A stretch of 20,739 nt of DNA from positions 1-20,739 of the forward strand of contig DASPXE010000130.1 of the NCBI GenBank assembly GCA_035637455.1. The letters are read 5' to 3'. A program made the translations under genes and the position numbers. Under the pieces are notes generated by a model. It had not been told where the DNA came from. It did not search any database and was given only the letters and a program-made list of their open reading frames with translations. How positions within the stretch are numbered: position 1 is the stretch's first letter; every line of letters begins with the position of its first letter. Origin of the DNA: 20CM-4-69-16 sp035637455 (GTDB lineage Bacteria > Gemmatimonadota > Gemmatimonadetes > Gemmatimonadales > GWC2-71-9). Positions 1 to 9,952 of this stretch are shown here, in pieces.

Positions 1-1
1 C

Positions 2-3000
2 CCCAGCATGGCGGTGGACACCGCGTGCTCTTCATCCCTCATGGCCGTGCACCTCGCCTGCCGCAGCCTGCGTGCGGCGGAATGCCAGCTCGCGCTCGCG
101 GGAGGTGTCAACGTCGTTCTCTCGCCCGCGCATTCCATCGCGTTCACCAAGGCGGGCGTCCTGGCGCCGGACGGGCGCTGCAAGGTGTTCGACGCGCGGG
201 CCGACGGGTACGTTCGTGGCGAGGGCGCCGGGCTCGTGGTCTTGAAGCCGCTGGCCCAGGCGCTCGGGGATGGGGACGCGATCTATTGCGTGATCCGCGG
301 CAGCGCGGTGCACCAGGACGGGCGCACCAACGGGCTGATGGCCCCGAGCCGCGAGTCCCAGGAGGCCGTGCTGCGTGATGCGTATCGCGACGCCGGGGTG
401 TCGCCGACGCGCGTCCAGTACGTGGAAGCCCACGGCACCGGAACCCTGCTCGGCGACTCCATCGAGGCGCGAGCGCTCGGGGCCGTGATCGGGTCCGGCC
501 GCCCGGGCGGAGCTGGACCGTGCCTGGTGGGCTCGGTGAAGAGCAACGTCGGGCACCTGGAAGCAGCCGCCGGCATCGCCGGGCTGGTCAAAGTGGCGCT
601 CGCGCTCAAGGAGCGCGCCGTCCCGCCGAGCCTGCACTTCGCGACTCCCAATCCCCACGTCCCCTTTGAGGAGCTCGGCCTGCGCGTGCAGCAGGTGCTG
701 ACGCCGTGGCCCGAGCATCACGGGGCGGCCCTCGCGGGCGTGAGCTCGTTCGGATTCGGGGGCACGAACGTGCACGTCGTCCTCGAGGAAGCGCCGCCGG
801 GAGATGGCGGCGACGGCGATCCCCAGGCGCCGGAAGCCGACCTGCTGCCGCTCTCCGCGCACACCCCGGAGGCACTCGCGGCGCTGGCGGGCGCTCACCG
901 GGAGCTCCTGTCCACCCATCGGTCTGACGACCGTGCGTTCCTGGACGACGTGTGCGCCGCCACCGGCCGGCGGTGCAACCACCTGGATCATCGCGTCGCG
1001 CTGATCGCGCGCTCGACCGACGAGCTGATCGCGGGCCTCGACGACTTCCTGAGGGGGATCACCCGGCCGGGCGTCGTCGCCGGACGTCGCGGCGACGGCC
1101 GCAGCCGGCTGGCGTTCGTGTTTTCCGGACAGGGATCGCAATGGCCCGGCATGGGCCGGGCGCTGCTGCGAGAGGAGCCGGTGTTCCGGCAGGCCGTGGA
1201 GCGGTGCGACCGGGCGCTGCGTCCGCACGTGGACTGGTCGCTGCTCGAGCAGCTCGAATCGGCTGAGCAGGCGGCGCCGCTCGCGGAGATCGATGTCGTT
1301 CAGCCAACCCTGTTCGCCCTCCAGGTGGCGCTGGCGGCGCTGTGGCGCTCGTGGGGCGTCGCGCCCGACGCGGTGGTCGGGCACAGCATGGGCGAGGTGG
1401 CCGCCGCGTACGTGGCCGGCGCGCTCGGCCTGGAAGACGCGGCCCGGGTCATCTGTATGCGGAGCCGGCTGCTCCGCCGCCTCAGCGGCCGGGGCGGGAT
1501 GGCGGTGGTGGGGCTGTCGCTCGCGGAGACCGCGCGGGCCCTCTCGGGCTACGAGCGGCGCGTGTCCATCGCCGGCAGCAACAGTCCCCGATCCACAGTG
1601 GTCGCGGGGGACACGGCCGCGCTAGCGGAGCTCGCCCAGGCGCTCGAGCGGAAGGACGTCTTCTGCAGCCTGGTCAACGTGGACGTCGCGTCGCACAGTC
1701 CGCAGACGGCCCCGCTGGGCGATGAGCTGCGTCAGGGCCTCGCGGGGCTAGAGCCGCGGCCCGCGTGGCTGCCGTTCGTCTCTACCGTGACCGGGGCCGC
1801 CACCGGCCAGCTGGATGCGGGCTACTGGGCGAGGAACCTCACGGAGCCGGTGAACTTCACGGCGGCGATCGAGGAGCTGGTCCGCACCGGCCACACCACG
1901 TTCCTCGAGATCAGCCCGCATCCGGTCCTGCAGAGCTCCGTGCAGCAGGGATTGATCCATCTCGGGGCGCAGGGCACGGTTCTGGCCTCGACCAGACGCG
2001 ATGAGCCCGAGCGCTCCGGCCTGCTGCAATCGCTGGCCGCCCTGTACGCCGCGGGCCGCACCATTGCCTGGACCGGATTTTACCCGCCGCCCCGCCACCC
2101 TGTTGTGCTCCCCGGCTATCCCTGGCAGCGGGAGCGCTTCTGGCTCGATGCGGCCGGGGCCGCGACGCCGTGGCCGACGGGCGGTGCGGATCAAGACGGC
2201 CGCGCCGTTCATCCTCTGCTGGGCCAACGAGCCGTCCTGGCGCGCTACCCGGGAGCGAGCCTCTGGCAGTCCGATCTCGACGCCGATCGCACGATCTTCC
2301 TGCGCGACCATCGCGTCAACGGAGAGATCGTGCTCCCCGCCGCGGCGTTCGCCGAGATGGCGCTCGCGGCCGCTGCATCCTCCGGCGTGTCGGGCACCCA
2401 CGCGCTCGTCGATCTGGACCTGCGCCGCACCCTGGTTCTCCCCGTGGGCGAGCGTCGCACGCTCCAGGTCGCTCTCGTCCCGGGCGAGAGTCAGGGCACC
2501 CTCTCGTTCACCGTGCACAGCAAACCGGTCCGAGGTGAGCCCGAGGCCTGGACGTTGCACGCGACCGCCACGTTCGTCCCCGAGCGCGCGGGCGAGGCGC
2601 CGGAGCCCGGAGACCTCGCAGCGATGCGACGGGAAATTGCCGAGGAGGTTCCCCGGGACGAAGTCTACCAGGCCCTCGCCACGCAGGGGCTCGACTACGG
2701 TCCGACATTGCGCGGCATCGAGCGGGTCTGGCGACGGAATGGGGAAGCCCTCGGTTGTGTCTCGCTCACCGAGCTGCTCCGGCACGAAACGGACGCCTAC
2801 CAGATCCATCCTGCGGTGTTGGACGCCGCGCTTCAGGTCTTGGCCGCCACGGCCGTCACATCGGCCGGACAAGGATCCGACGACTGCTACGTGCCGGTGG
2901 GATGCCGGCGTGTGCGGCTGGATCGACGCCCTGCCGGGGGCGAGACGCTGTGGAGTCACACGGTCCTCGAGCCGGGAACGGCGCCCGGGGCGAGCGAGCT

Positions 3001-6000
3001 CCGGGCCAGCCTTCGCCTGTTCGATGACTCCGGCGGCTCGGTGGCCGAGCTGACGGGCCTTCGCCTTGCGCGCGTCGGGGTCGGCCGCCGGGTAGCTGCT
3101 CCCGCATTGGCGGAACGTGATACGTGGCTCTACCGGGTGCGGTGGCAGCAGGCCGCGTGGCCGGCCGGGGACGCTGCCGGCGACCTCCCCGAAGCCGGCT
3201 CGAGCCGCTGGCTCATCCTCGCCGACCGTGATGGGCTCGCGGCAGCGCTGCAACGACAGCTCGAGGCACGCGGCCAGCTCTGTGTGCTGCTCCCGCTCGA
3301 GGACAGCGAGGCCGCCGCGGCGCACGCGATCCGCCAGCGGCTCGAGGCCGAGCGCTCTCCATTGCGCGGGGTGATCCATCTGTGGAGTACCGGGACGGCC
3401 TCGTTGCAGACAGCGCAGACGCTGGGCTGCAATGCCGTGCTGCACCTCGTGCAGAGCCTCGTGATGCGCGGCGCCGCGCTCGGATCACCGCAGCTGTGGC
3501 TCGTGACACGGGGCACGCAGCCCGTGCTGTCCACGGAACCGGCCGATATCGCTCAAGCGCCCTTGTGGGGGCTTGGCCGCACGATCGCGTTCGAGCTGCC
3601 GGAGCTCAAATGCACGCTGGTCGATCTCGACCCGGCGGTCGATGCCACGGCGGCGGCCACTCTGCTAGCCCGCCAGCTGGGTGTCGCCGACGCGGAAGAT
3701 CAGGTCGCGCTCCGGGCCGGCCACCGCTGGGTGCCGAGGCTCGTGCCGCTGCAGTCCTGCGCGGACGGGCCGGAGCCGTTGCGCGACGACGGCACGTACC
3801 TGATCACGGGCGGTCTGGGCGGGCTGGGACTCGCGGTGGTCGGTTGGATGATCGAGCAGGGCGCCCGGCATCTGGTACTGGTCGGCCGGAGCGCGCCGTC
3901 GCAGGCGGCACTGGCGGCGGTGGAGCGGATGCGGCGGACGGGCGCGGAGGTCGCGGTCCTGTCCGCGGATGTTGCCGCGGAGGCGGAGCTGACTCGCGTC
4001 CTCGAACGGATCCGCGGATGCATGCCGCCGCTGCGTGGCATCGTGCACGCCGCGGGTGTGCTGGAGAATGCGCCGCTCATGGACCTCGACACGGCGCGCA
4101 TGGCGAAGGTCTTGGCGCCCAAGGTGACAGGGGCGTGGAACCTCCACGCCGCGACCCTGCACGATCAGCTCGACTTCTTCGTGCTGTTCTCCTCGGCGGT
4201 ATCCGTGCTGGGATCGCCGGGCCAGGGAAACTACGCGGCCGCCAACACCTTTCTCGATGTCCTCGCCCACTACCGCCACCGCCAAGGTCTACCGGCGGTG
4301 AGCATCAACTGGGGTCCGTGGGCGGAGATCGGGCTGGTGGCGTCGGGCGATTTCCTCCCCGCCTCCGCCCGGTCCGGTACGCAGGGCGTGAAAGGGATCA
4401 CGCCGGAGCGCGGGCTCGAGGCGCTGGGCCGCGCCCTGCGGAGCGACGGCGCGCAGCTGACCGTCTTGCCCTTCGACATTGCGAGTCTGCTCGAGCTGTA
4501 TCCGACGGCGGCACAGATGCCGTTCTTCGCGGACGTGGGCGGCAAAGAGACGCATGTCTCACGTCTCTACGCGCGGCCCAGCTTGCACCAGGAGTACGTC
4601 GCGCCGCGCAACGAGATCGAGCGCAGGCTCGCGGAGCTGTGGCGTCAGACGCTGCGCATCGATCGGGTCGGCGTCCGGGATTCCTTCTTCGAGCTGGGTG
4701 GAGACTCGGTGCTCGCCGCCCAGATCGTCACGTCCGCCCACAAGGCCTTCGGCGTGCGCATCGATTTGCGCGAGGCGTTCCAGGCCTTCACGATCGAGCA
4801 GCTCGCCCAGCGGTTGGAGGCAGCTGGCCACGTGCTCCGCCTCGCGCCGCGCAGCCCCGACGGCGGTGTCGTCCCCCTCTCCTTCGTGCAGGAGCGGCAG
4901 CTGTTCTTGGAGCTGCTCGATCCTCTCACGGCGGTCAACAACCTCGCGATGTGCGTGCGCATCGAGGGCTCGCTCGACCTGGCGCGGTTGACGCTGGGCG
5001 CGAATCGGCTCCTGGCCCGCCACGAGGCACTCCGGACGAGCTTCCAGACCGGCCGGGGGAGACCCGGGGTCACGATCGCACCCTCGCTCGAGATCGACCT
5101 GGGGCTCGTGGACCTCCGCGCACACGAGCCGGATCGTCTAGCAGAAGCGGTGCGGCTCGCGACGCTGGAGGCACGGCGGCCATTCGAGCTGGATCAGGCC
5201 CCGCTGCTGCGCGTCCGGACCTTCCGGCTGGCCCTCGACTCGCACGTCCTGGTCGTGGTCATTCACCACACAATCGCCGACGGCTGGTCGCTGGGTGTGT
5301 TCCTGCGCGAGCTGTTTTCCGATTACCGGGGCTCGCTGCCACCGCCGCTGCCGATCCAGTACGCCGACTTCGCCGCCTGGCAGCGGCAATCCCTGGACGG
5401 GCCGTTGTTCGAGCGCCAGCTGAGCTACTGGAAGCACCAGCTGGGCGGTGAGCTGCCCGTGCTCGATCTCCCGATCGATCGCCCGCGGCCCGCGCGGCAG
5501 ACCTTCGCTGGCGCTACGCACCGTTTCCACGTGCCCGCCGACTTGACCGGGGCCGTCAGGGCACTCAGCAGGCGGCATGACGCGACGCCGTTCATGACGC
5601 TCGTGGCCGCCTTTCAAGCCCTGCTCCATCGCTGGTGCGGGCAAGACGACATCCTGGTCGGCACGCCGACCGCCGGCCGCACGCACCCCGAGACCGAGCC
5701 GCTGATCGGCGCCTTCATCAACACCCTCGTCCTGCGGACGGATCTGTCGGGAGATCCGAGTTTCGCCGAGGTGCTGTCGCGCCTGCGGGCGGTCGCCCTC
5801 GCGGCGTATGCCCATCAGGACCTGCCGTTCGAGAAGCTGGTGGCGGAGCTGCGCCCGCAACGGGACCTGAGCCGCACGCCGATCTTCCAGGTCATGTTCA
5901 TCCTCCAGAACACGCCGCTCCCCTCGCTGCAGCTGCCCGAGCTGTCCCTCCAGCTGCTCCCGCTCGACCGAGGCGCGGCCCAGTTTGACCTCACGCTGAT

Positions 6001-7960
6001 CGTGACCGAGTCGGAGGACGGGCTGGAAGGAGCGTTCGAGTACAACACGGACCTGTTCGAGGCGTCCACCATCGAGAGGCTCGGGGGCGCGTACCAGCTG
6101 CTCCTGGCGGACGCGATCGCGCATCCGGAGCAGAGGATCTCGCGGCTGAGCGTCATGACCGAGGTCGAGCGACACTACCTCGTGAGCCGGCTGAACGAAA
6201 CGCGCGCCGATTACCCTCGCGACGCGTGCGTCCACGAACTGTTCGAGGCGCAGGTCGCGCAAACGCCCGACGCCGTGGCGGTGATCGCCGCCGACGGCAC
6301 GCTGACGTACCGGGAGCTAGACCGCCGCGCCGGCGCGCTGGCCCTGGACCTGCGGGATCTCGGCGTGGGTCCGGACGTTCGGGTGGGTGTCTGCCTGGAA
6401 CGATCCGTCGATCTGGTGCCCGCGCTGCTGGCCGTGCAGAAGGCGGGCGGCGCATACGTGCCCATCGACCCGGCGACGCCGCAGGAGCGCGCGCTGTTCA
6501 TGCTCCGCGATGCGGGCGCGCGTGTGCTGCTGACCGACGGGCCGTGGGATCCGGGGATGAGCGACGGCGTCGTTGTCCACCGGGTGGGGAAAGCAAACGG
6601 CGGCGGGCCGCGCCGCCTGGCGCAGGTTGCGTATCCCGGCGTGACCTCCGAACACCTCGCGTACGTCATCTATACCTCGGGCTCCACGGGGGAGCCCAAG
6701 GGCGTGTGCATCCGGCACCGTGCCCTGGTGAACTTGCTCTGGTCGATGCGGCGACTGCTGGGCCCGAAGGCGGGCGACCGGCTGCTCGCGGTCACCTCGG
6801 TGTCGTTCGATATCGCCGCGCTGGAGCTGTACCTGCCGCTGATCGCCGGTGCCACGGTCGTGCTGGCGAGTCGCAACATGACTGTGAACTCGCGCAAGCT
6901 GCAGGACGCGATCGCCGAGCACGGCGTGAACCTTATGCAGGCGACCCCGGCCACCTGGCGGATGATGCTCCAGGGCGGATGGCTGGGCGCGCCGGCGCTC
7001 ATGGCCCTGTGCGGCGGCGAGCCGCTGTCGCCGGAGCTCGCGGACCAGTTGCTGCGTCGGGTCGGCAGCCTGTGGAACCTGTACGGGCCCACCGAGACCA
7101 CGGTCTGGTCCGCCGCCAGCCCGGTGCGTCGTGGCCAGTTCCAGATCACGATCGGACTGCCGCTGGCGAACACCCAGCTGCACGTCCTGGATGCCCGGCT
7201 TCAGCCGGTCCCCACCGGCGCCAGGGGGGAGCTCTACATCGGCGGAGACGGTGTCTCGCCCGGGTACGTAAACCGACCCGACCTGACCGCGGAGCGATTC
7301 GTCCCGAATCCGTTCGGCACCTCCGCAGCGGAGGGCGATCGCCTCTTCCGGACCGGCGATTGGGCGCGTCGTCTGCCGGATGGATCCATCGAGGTGCTCG
7401 GTCGCCTGGACGATCAAGTGAAAATCCACGGCTTTCGTATCGAGCCCGGTGAAATCGAGTCGGCGCTCAGGCGGCACCCGTCCGTTTGCGACATTGCCGT
7501 CGTCGCGCGGGGGAGCGCCTCCGGCGACAAGCACCTGGTCGCGTGCATCGTCCCCGCCCGCGAGCCGGCACCGGACCCGCGGGAACTGCGTGCGTTCCTC
7601 CGCGGCGTCCTGCCCGCCTACATGGTGCCGGCCGTCTTCGACGCCGTGTCGGAGCTCCCGCTCACGCCCGCGGGAAAGGTCGATCGCCGCGCGCTGGCGG
7701 CGGGCGTGTCTCCCTCCAGCCCCGCGTTCGTGGCCCCGCGGACCCCGGCGGAAGAAACCCTCGCCGCGATCTACGCGCAGGTCCTGGGGATCGACCGGGT
7801 CGGCATCCACGACAACTTCTTCGATCTCGGAGGCGGGTCCATCCAGATCCTGGAGATCATCGTCCGGGCGCAAGCAGACGGGCTGCACCTCACCCCCGAC
7901 GCGTTCTTCGAGTACCAGACGGTGGCCGAGCTGGCGGCGTTCGTGAGCGGAGCGGCCTGA
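2..7960 (+). CDS. Hybrid PKS-NRPS megasynthase, 5'-truncated: KS-AT-DH-KR-ACP-C-A(Gly)-PCP
   Basis: The gene enters from upstream; the first full in-frame codon is at 2, just before the KS active site, so about the first 170 KS residues are missing. Numbering from the Met at 8, the domains are: KS (Cys7, His142, His183); AT about 367-650 (Ser460 in GHSMGE, VASHS at 560-564, which leans methylmalonyl but is not decisive); DH about 735-1025 (His768 in HxxxGxxxxP, Asp939); a structural KR half about 1035-1250; KR (TGGLGGLG at 1267-1274, Lys1372, Ser1396, Tyr1409, Asn1413); ACP Ser1567; C domain about 1622-2050 (HHTIADG at 1753-1759); A domain about 2070-2565 (YTSGSTGEPKG at 2222, Lys2557); PCP Ser2611. 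The A-domain code reads D2268 I2269 L2272 Q2311 L2334 G2336 L2358 V2366 W2367 K2557, close to known glycine codes. There is no ER, methyltransferase, epimerase, TE or reductase. One PKS extension to an enoyl unit plus glycine addition is expected. The stop overlaps the next start (TGATG). Confidence 0.97.
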   Translation, partial: PSMAVDTACSSSLMAVHLACRSLRAAECQLALAGGVNVVLSPAHSIAFTKAGVLAPDGRCKVFDARADGYVRGEGAGLVVLKPLAQALGDGDAIYCVIRGSAVHQDGRTNGLMAPSRESQEAVLRDAYRDAGVSPTRVQYVEAHGTGTLLGDSIEARALGAVIGSGRPGGAGPCLVGSVKSNVGHLEAAAGIAGLVKVALALKERAVPPSLHFATPNPHVPFEELGLRVQQVLTPWPEHHGAALAGVSSFGFGGTNVHVVLEEAPPGDGGDGDPQAPEADLLPLSAHTPEALAALAGAHRELLSTHRSDDRAFLDDVCAATGRRCNHLDHRVALIARSTDELIAGLDDFLRGITRPGVVAGRRGDGRSRLAFVFSGQGSQWPGMGRALLREEPVFRQAVERCDRALRPHVDWSLLEQLESAEQAAPLAEIDVVQPTLFALQVALAALWRSWGVAPDAVVGHSMGEVAAAYVAGALGLEDAARVICMRSRLLRRLSGRGGMAVVGLSLAETARALSGYERRVSIAGSNSPRSTVVAGDTAALAELAQALERKDVFCSLVNVDVASHSPQTAPLGDELRQGLAGLEPRPAWLPFVSTVTGAATGQLDAGYWARNLTEPVNFTAAIEELVRTGHTTFLEISPHPVLQSSVQQGLIHLGAQGTVLASTRRDEPERSGLLQSLAALYAAGRTIAWTGFYPPPRHPVVLPGYPWQRERFWLDAAGAATPWPTGGADQDGRAVHPLLGQRAVLARYPGASLWQSDLDADRTIFLRDHRVNGEIVLPAAAFAEMALAAAASSGVSGTHALVDLDLRRTLVLPVGERRTLQVALVPGESQGTLSFTVHSKPVRGEPEAWTLHATATFVPERAGEAPEPGDLAAMRREIAEEVPRDEVYQALATQGLDYGPTLRGIERVWRRNGEALGCVSLTELLRHETDAYQIHPAVLDAALQVLAATAVTSAGQGSDDCYVPVGCRRVRLDRRPAGGETLWSHTVLEPGTAPGASELRASLRLFDDSGGSVAELTGLRLARVGVGRRVAAPALAERDTWLYRVRWQQAAWPAGDAAGDLPEAGSSRWLILADRDGLAAALQRQLEARGQLCVLLPLEDSEAAAAHAIRQRLEAERSPLRGVIHLWSTGTASLQTAQTLGCNAVLHLVQSLVMRGAALGSPQLWLVTRGTQPVLSTEPADIAQAPLWGLGRTIAFELPELKCTLVDLDPAVDATAAATLLARQLGVADAEDQVALRAGHRWVPRLVPLQSCADGPEPLRDDGTYLITGGLGGLGLAVVGWMIEQGARHLVLVGRSAPSQAALAAVERMRRTGAEVAVLSADVAAEAELTRVLERIRGCMPPLRGIVHAAGVLENAPLMDLDTARMAKVLAPKVTGAWNLHAATLHDQLDFFVLFSSAVSVLGSPGQGNYAAANTFLDVLAHYRHRQGLPAVSINWGPWAEIGLVASGDFLPASARSGTQGVKGITPERGLEALGRALRSDGAQLTVLPFDIASLLELYPTAAQMPFFADVGGKETHVSRLYARPSLHQEYVAPRNEIERRLAELWRQTLRIDRVGVRDSFFELGGDSVLAAQIVTSAHKAFGVRIDLREAFQAFTIEQLAQRLEAAGHVLRLAPRSPDGGVVPLSFVQERQLFLELLDPLTAVNNLAMCVRIEGSLDLARLTLGANRLLARHEALRTSFQTGRGRPGVTIAPSLEIDLGLVDLRAHEPDRLAEAVRLATLEARRPFELDQAPLLRVRTFRLALDSHVLVVVIHHTIADGWSLGVFLRELFSDYRGSLPPPLPIQYADFAAWQRQSLDGPLFERQLSYWKHQLGGELPVLDLPIDRPRPARQTFAGATHRFHVPADLTGAVRALSRRHDATPFMTLVAAFQALLHRWCGQDDILVGTPTAGRTHPETEPLIGAFINTLVLRTDLSGDPSFAEVLSRLRAVALAAYAHQDLPFEKLVAELRPQRDLSRTPIFQVMFILQNTPLPSLQLPELSLQLLPLDRGAAQFDLTLIVTESEDGLEGAFEYNTDLFEASTIERLGGAYQLLLADAIAHPEQRISRLSVMTEVERHYLVSRLNETRADYPRDACVHELFEAQVAQTPDAVAVIAADGTLTYRELDRRAGALALDLRDLGVGPDVRVGVCLERSVDLVPALLAVQKAGGAYVPIDPATPQERALFMLRDAGARVLLTDGPWDPGMSDGVVVHRVGKANGGGPRRLAQVAYPGVTSEHLAYVIYTSGSTGEPKGVCIRHRALVNLLWSMRRLLGPKAGDRLLAVTSVSFDIAALELYLPLIAGATVVLASRNMTVNSRKLQDAIAEHGVNLMQATPATWRMMLQGGWLGAPALMALCGGEPLSPELADQLLRRVGSLWNLYGPTETTVWSAASPVRRGQFQITIGLPLANTQLHVLDARLQPVPTGARGELYIGGDGVSPGYVNRPDLTAERFVPNPFGTSAAEGDRLFRTGDWARRLPDGSIEVLGRLDDQVKIHGFRIEPGEIESALRRHPSVCDIAVVARGSASGDKHLVACIVPAREPAPDPRELRAFLRGVLPAYMVPAVFDAVSELPLTPAGKVDRRALAAGVSPSSPAFVAPRTPAEETLAAIYAQVLGIDRVGIHDNFFDLGGGSIQILEIIVRAQADGLHLTPDAFFEYQTVAELAAFVSGAA

Positions 7961-9951
7961 TGCCGAACACGGTCATCGAGAGCCTCGCCGTGTACCTCCC
8001 CCGCCGTGAGGTCTCCACCGAGGACGTCGTGCAGGGATGCCGGCAGCAAGTACGGTTCCCGCTGGAGCGCCTCACGGGCATCAAGTCGCGGCACGTCGCG
8101 GGCGAGACGGAGTTCGCCATCGATCTGGCCAAACAGGCCGTCACCCGCTGCCTCGCCACCTCCCGCTACCGTCCGGCCGACGTGGATCTGCTCATCTCCG
8201 TCGGCATCGCGCGCGTGGATGGTCCGGGATTCCTGGTGTCCTACGAGCCCAGCACGTCACTCCGGCTGAAGCGGCATTTCGGGTTCGACCGGGCGATGGT
8301 CTTCGACGTGCGCAGCGCCTGCTCGGGGATGTTCGCCGGGATCTACGTCGTCGATGCGCTGATTCACCAGGGCGTGATCGAGTGCGGCCTCGTGGTGAGC
8401 GGCGAGTACATCACGCACCTGACGAGCACCGCGCAGCTCGAGATCGAAGGTCTGCTGGACCAGCGGCTAGCATGCCTGACACTTGGTGACTCGGGCGCCG
8501 CGGTCATGCTCGGGCCCGCGTGTCGCGAGGGCGTCGGCTTCGCGGCCATCGATCTCTGCACCCTGGGAGACTACGCGGAGTGCTGCGTCGCCGGGCCGAC
8601 CGAGCGGGAGCACGGCGGTGCCATCATGTTCACCGACGCCCTCACGCTCACCGACGCCGCCGCCCGGCACGGATCGGATCACGCGCTGGGCACGCTGCGC
8701 GGCGCGGGCTGGTCGGCGGACGGGTTCGACCACCTGATCATGCATCAGACGTCCCGCACCGCGCTCACGAGCGCGAGTCGCGCCATCAACCGGCTCCTGA
8801 ACGGCAGGGTGTGTCACGAGGGCAACACGATCGACAACCTCGAGCGACGCGGCAACACAGCCACCACCACGCACTTCGTCGCGCTGGCCGACGGCATCGC
8901 GAGCGGACGGATCCGGTCCGGCGACCGGGTGGTCTTCGCGATCAGCGGCTCGGGGCTGACGCTCGGCACGGCGCTGTATACGCTCGATGATTTGCCCGAC
9001 CGGATGGCCGGTGCGACGGGCGTGGAGCGCTCGAACGGCCGGCCCGCGAGGCCCGCGCGGTCGCTGACGCGGGTGTCCGGGATCCGTATCGCGAGCGTGG
9101 GCACCGCCCCCCGGGCAGCGACGCCGGTGGCGGCAGGCCGGCGCGACACCGTCGCGTTGCTCGAGCTCGCCGCGACGGATTGCCTGCGCCGTGCGTCGCG
9201 CAGCGCCGGCGACGTGGGCGTGCTGATCTACGCCGGGACCTATCGAAGCCGGTTCATTACGGAGCCGGCGATCGCCGCGTTGCTGGCGGGCGCCCTCGGC
9301 GTGGGTCGCACCCTGGCGTTCGATATATTCAACGGCGCGGTCGGCATCCTCGATGCCTGCCACGTCGCCGCGCGACTGATCCGGGCGAAGAAGGCGGCGA
9401 CCGCGCTCGTCGTCGTCGCCGAAGCGGAGAACAACGCCGACGCGTTTCCCGCGGACCTGCTGGGCATCGAGGAGACGGCCTCAGCGCTGCTCATCGACGA
9501 GGCCCCCGAGGGGGAAGCGGGCTTCGGGAGCTTCCTGTTTCGCTCGTTCACAGAGCACAGCGACGCCTTCGTCTCCTATCTGACGAACCGCGACGGGAAG
9601 GCCTACCTGCGATTCGCGCGGGATCCCGATCTTGAGCGGCACTACGTCCGCGCCATCGCCGCCACCGTGGACGAGCTGCTGCGCAACGAGGGAATCGACG
9701 TTGGAGGGATCGCGCGGATCTTCCCGCCGCAGATCTCCTCCGCGTTCATCACGGAGTTGAGCAGAACCATGGACCTTCCTCGCGACCGGTTCGTAGACGC
9801 GGTCCAGGGTGGCCGGGACCTCTTCACCTCCTCCCTGCCGTTCGCGCTACGACACGCGCGCGACGCGGGTATCGTGCGGCCGGCCGATGTCGGGTTGCTC
9901 GTCAGCGCGGGCTCGGGAATCCAGGTCGGCTGTGCGCTCTACCACTTCTAG
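7960..9951 (+). CDS. Tandem KAS III-like (FabH/PqsC-type) didomain protein, second half catalytically dead
   Basis: This 663-residue protein is about twice the length of a FabH-family ketosynthase and contains two thiolase-fold units joined by a Pro/Arg-rich linker near residues 345-375. The first unit carries the full KAS III triad: Cys121 in FDVRSACSG, His262 in LIMHQTS and Asn299 in RRGNTATTT. In the second unit the aligned positions are Ala460 (FDIFNGAVG), Pro590 (IFPPQIS) and Arg619/Asp620 (QGGRDLF), so none of the three catalytic residues remains. The pairing resembles the PqsC (active)/PqsB (inactive) heterodimer, here as one chain. The ATG overlaps the PKS-NRPS stop (TGATG), so the two are translationally coupled. 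Because the upstream protein lacks a TE, a role in chain release or acyl transfer (PqsBC-like or CerJ-like) is inferred. Substrates cannot be read from the sequence. Confidence 0.9.
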   Translation: MPNTVIESLAVYLPRREVSTEDVVQGCRQQVRFPLERLTGIKSRHVAGETEFAIDLAKQAVTRCLATSRYRPADVDLLISVGIARVDGPGFLVSYEPSTSLRLKRHFGFDRAMVFDVRSACSGMFAGIYVVDALIHQGVIECGLVVSGEYITHLTSTAQLEIEGLLDQRLACLTLGDSGAAVMLGPACREGVGFAAIDLCTLGDYAECCVAGPTEREHGGAIMFTDALTLTDAAARHGSDHALGTLRGAGWSADGFDHLIMHQTSRTALTSASRAINRLLNGRVCHEGNTIDNLERRGNTATTTHFVALADGIASGRIRSGDRVVFAISGSGLTLGTALYTLDDLPDRMAGATGVERSNGRPARPARSLTRVSGIRIASVGTAPRAATPVAAGRRDTVALLELAATDCLRRASRSAGDVGVLIYAGTYRSRFITEPAIAALLAGALGVGRTLAFDIFNGAVGILDACHVAARLIRAKKAATALVVVAEAENNADAFPADLLGIEETASALLIDEAPEGEAGFGSFLFRSFTEHSDAFVSYLTNRDGKAYLRFARDPDLERHYVRAIAATVDELLRNEGIDVGGIARIFPPQISSAFITELSRTMDLPRDRFVDAVQGGRDLFTSSLPFALRHARDAGIVRPADVGLLVSAGSGIQVGCALYHF

Positions 9952-9952
9952 C

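Noticed and set aside
32..3445. Long minus-strand reading frames (32-1384, 1748-3445) opposite the PKS region
   Set aside because: They are mirror frames of a GC-rich coding gene, rich in Arg/Gly/Ala/Pro, with no recognisable domain; the + strand frame has full catalytic motifs throughout.
3382..7888. Long frames 3382-5451 (+), 6226-7452 (+), 5138-6262 (-) and 6317-7888 (-)
   Set aside because: These are out-of-frame shadows of the ACP-C-A-PCP region, with low-complexity composition and no motif.
7850..7960. A possible thioesterase at the end of the NRPS
   Set aside because: Only the PCP remains after residue 2575; no GxSxG motif or alpha/beta hydrolase segment follows before the stop.
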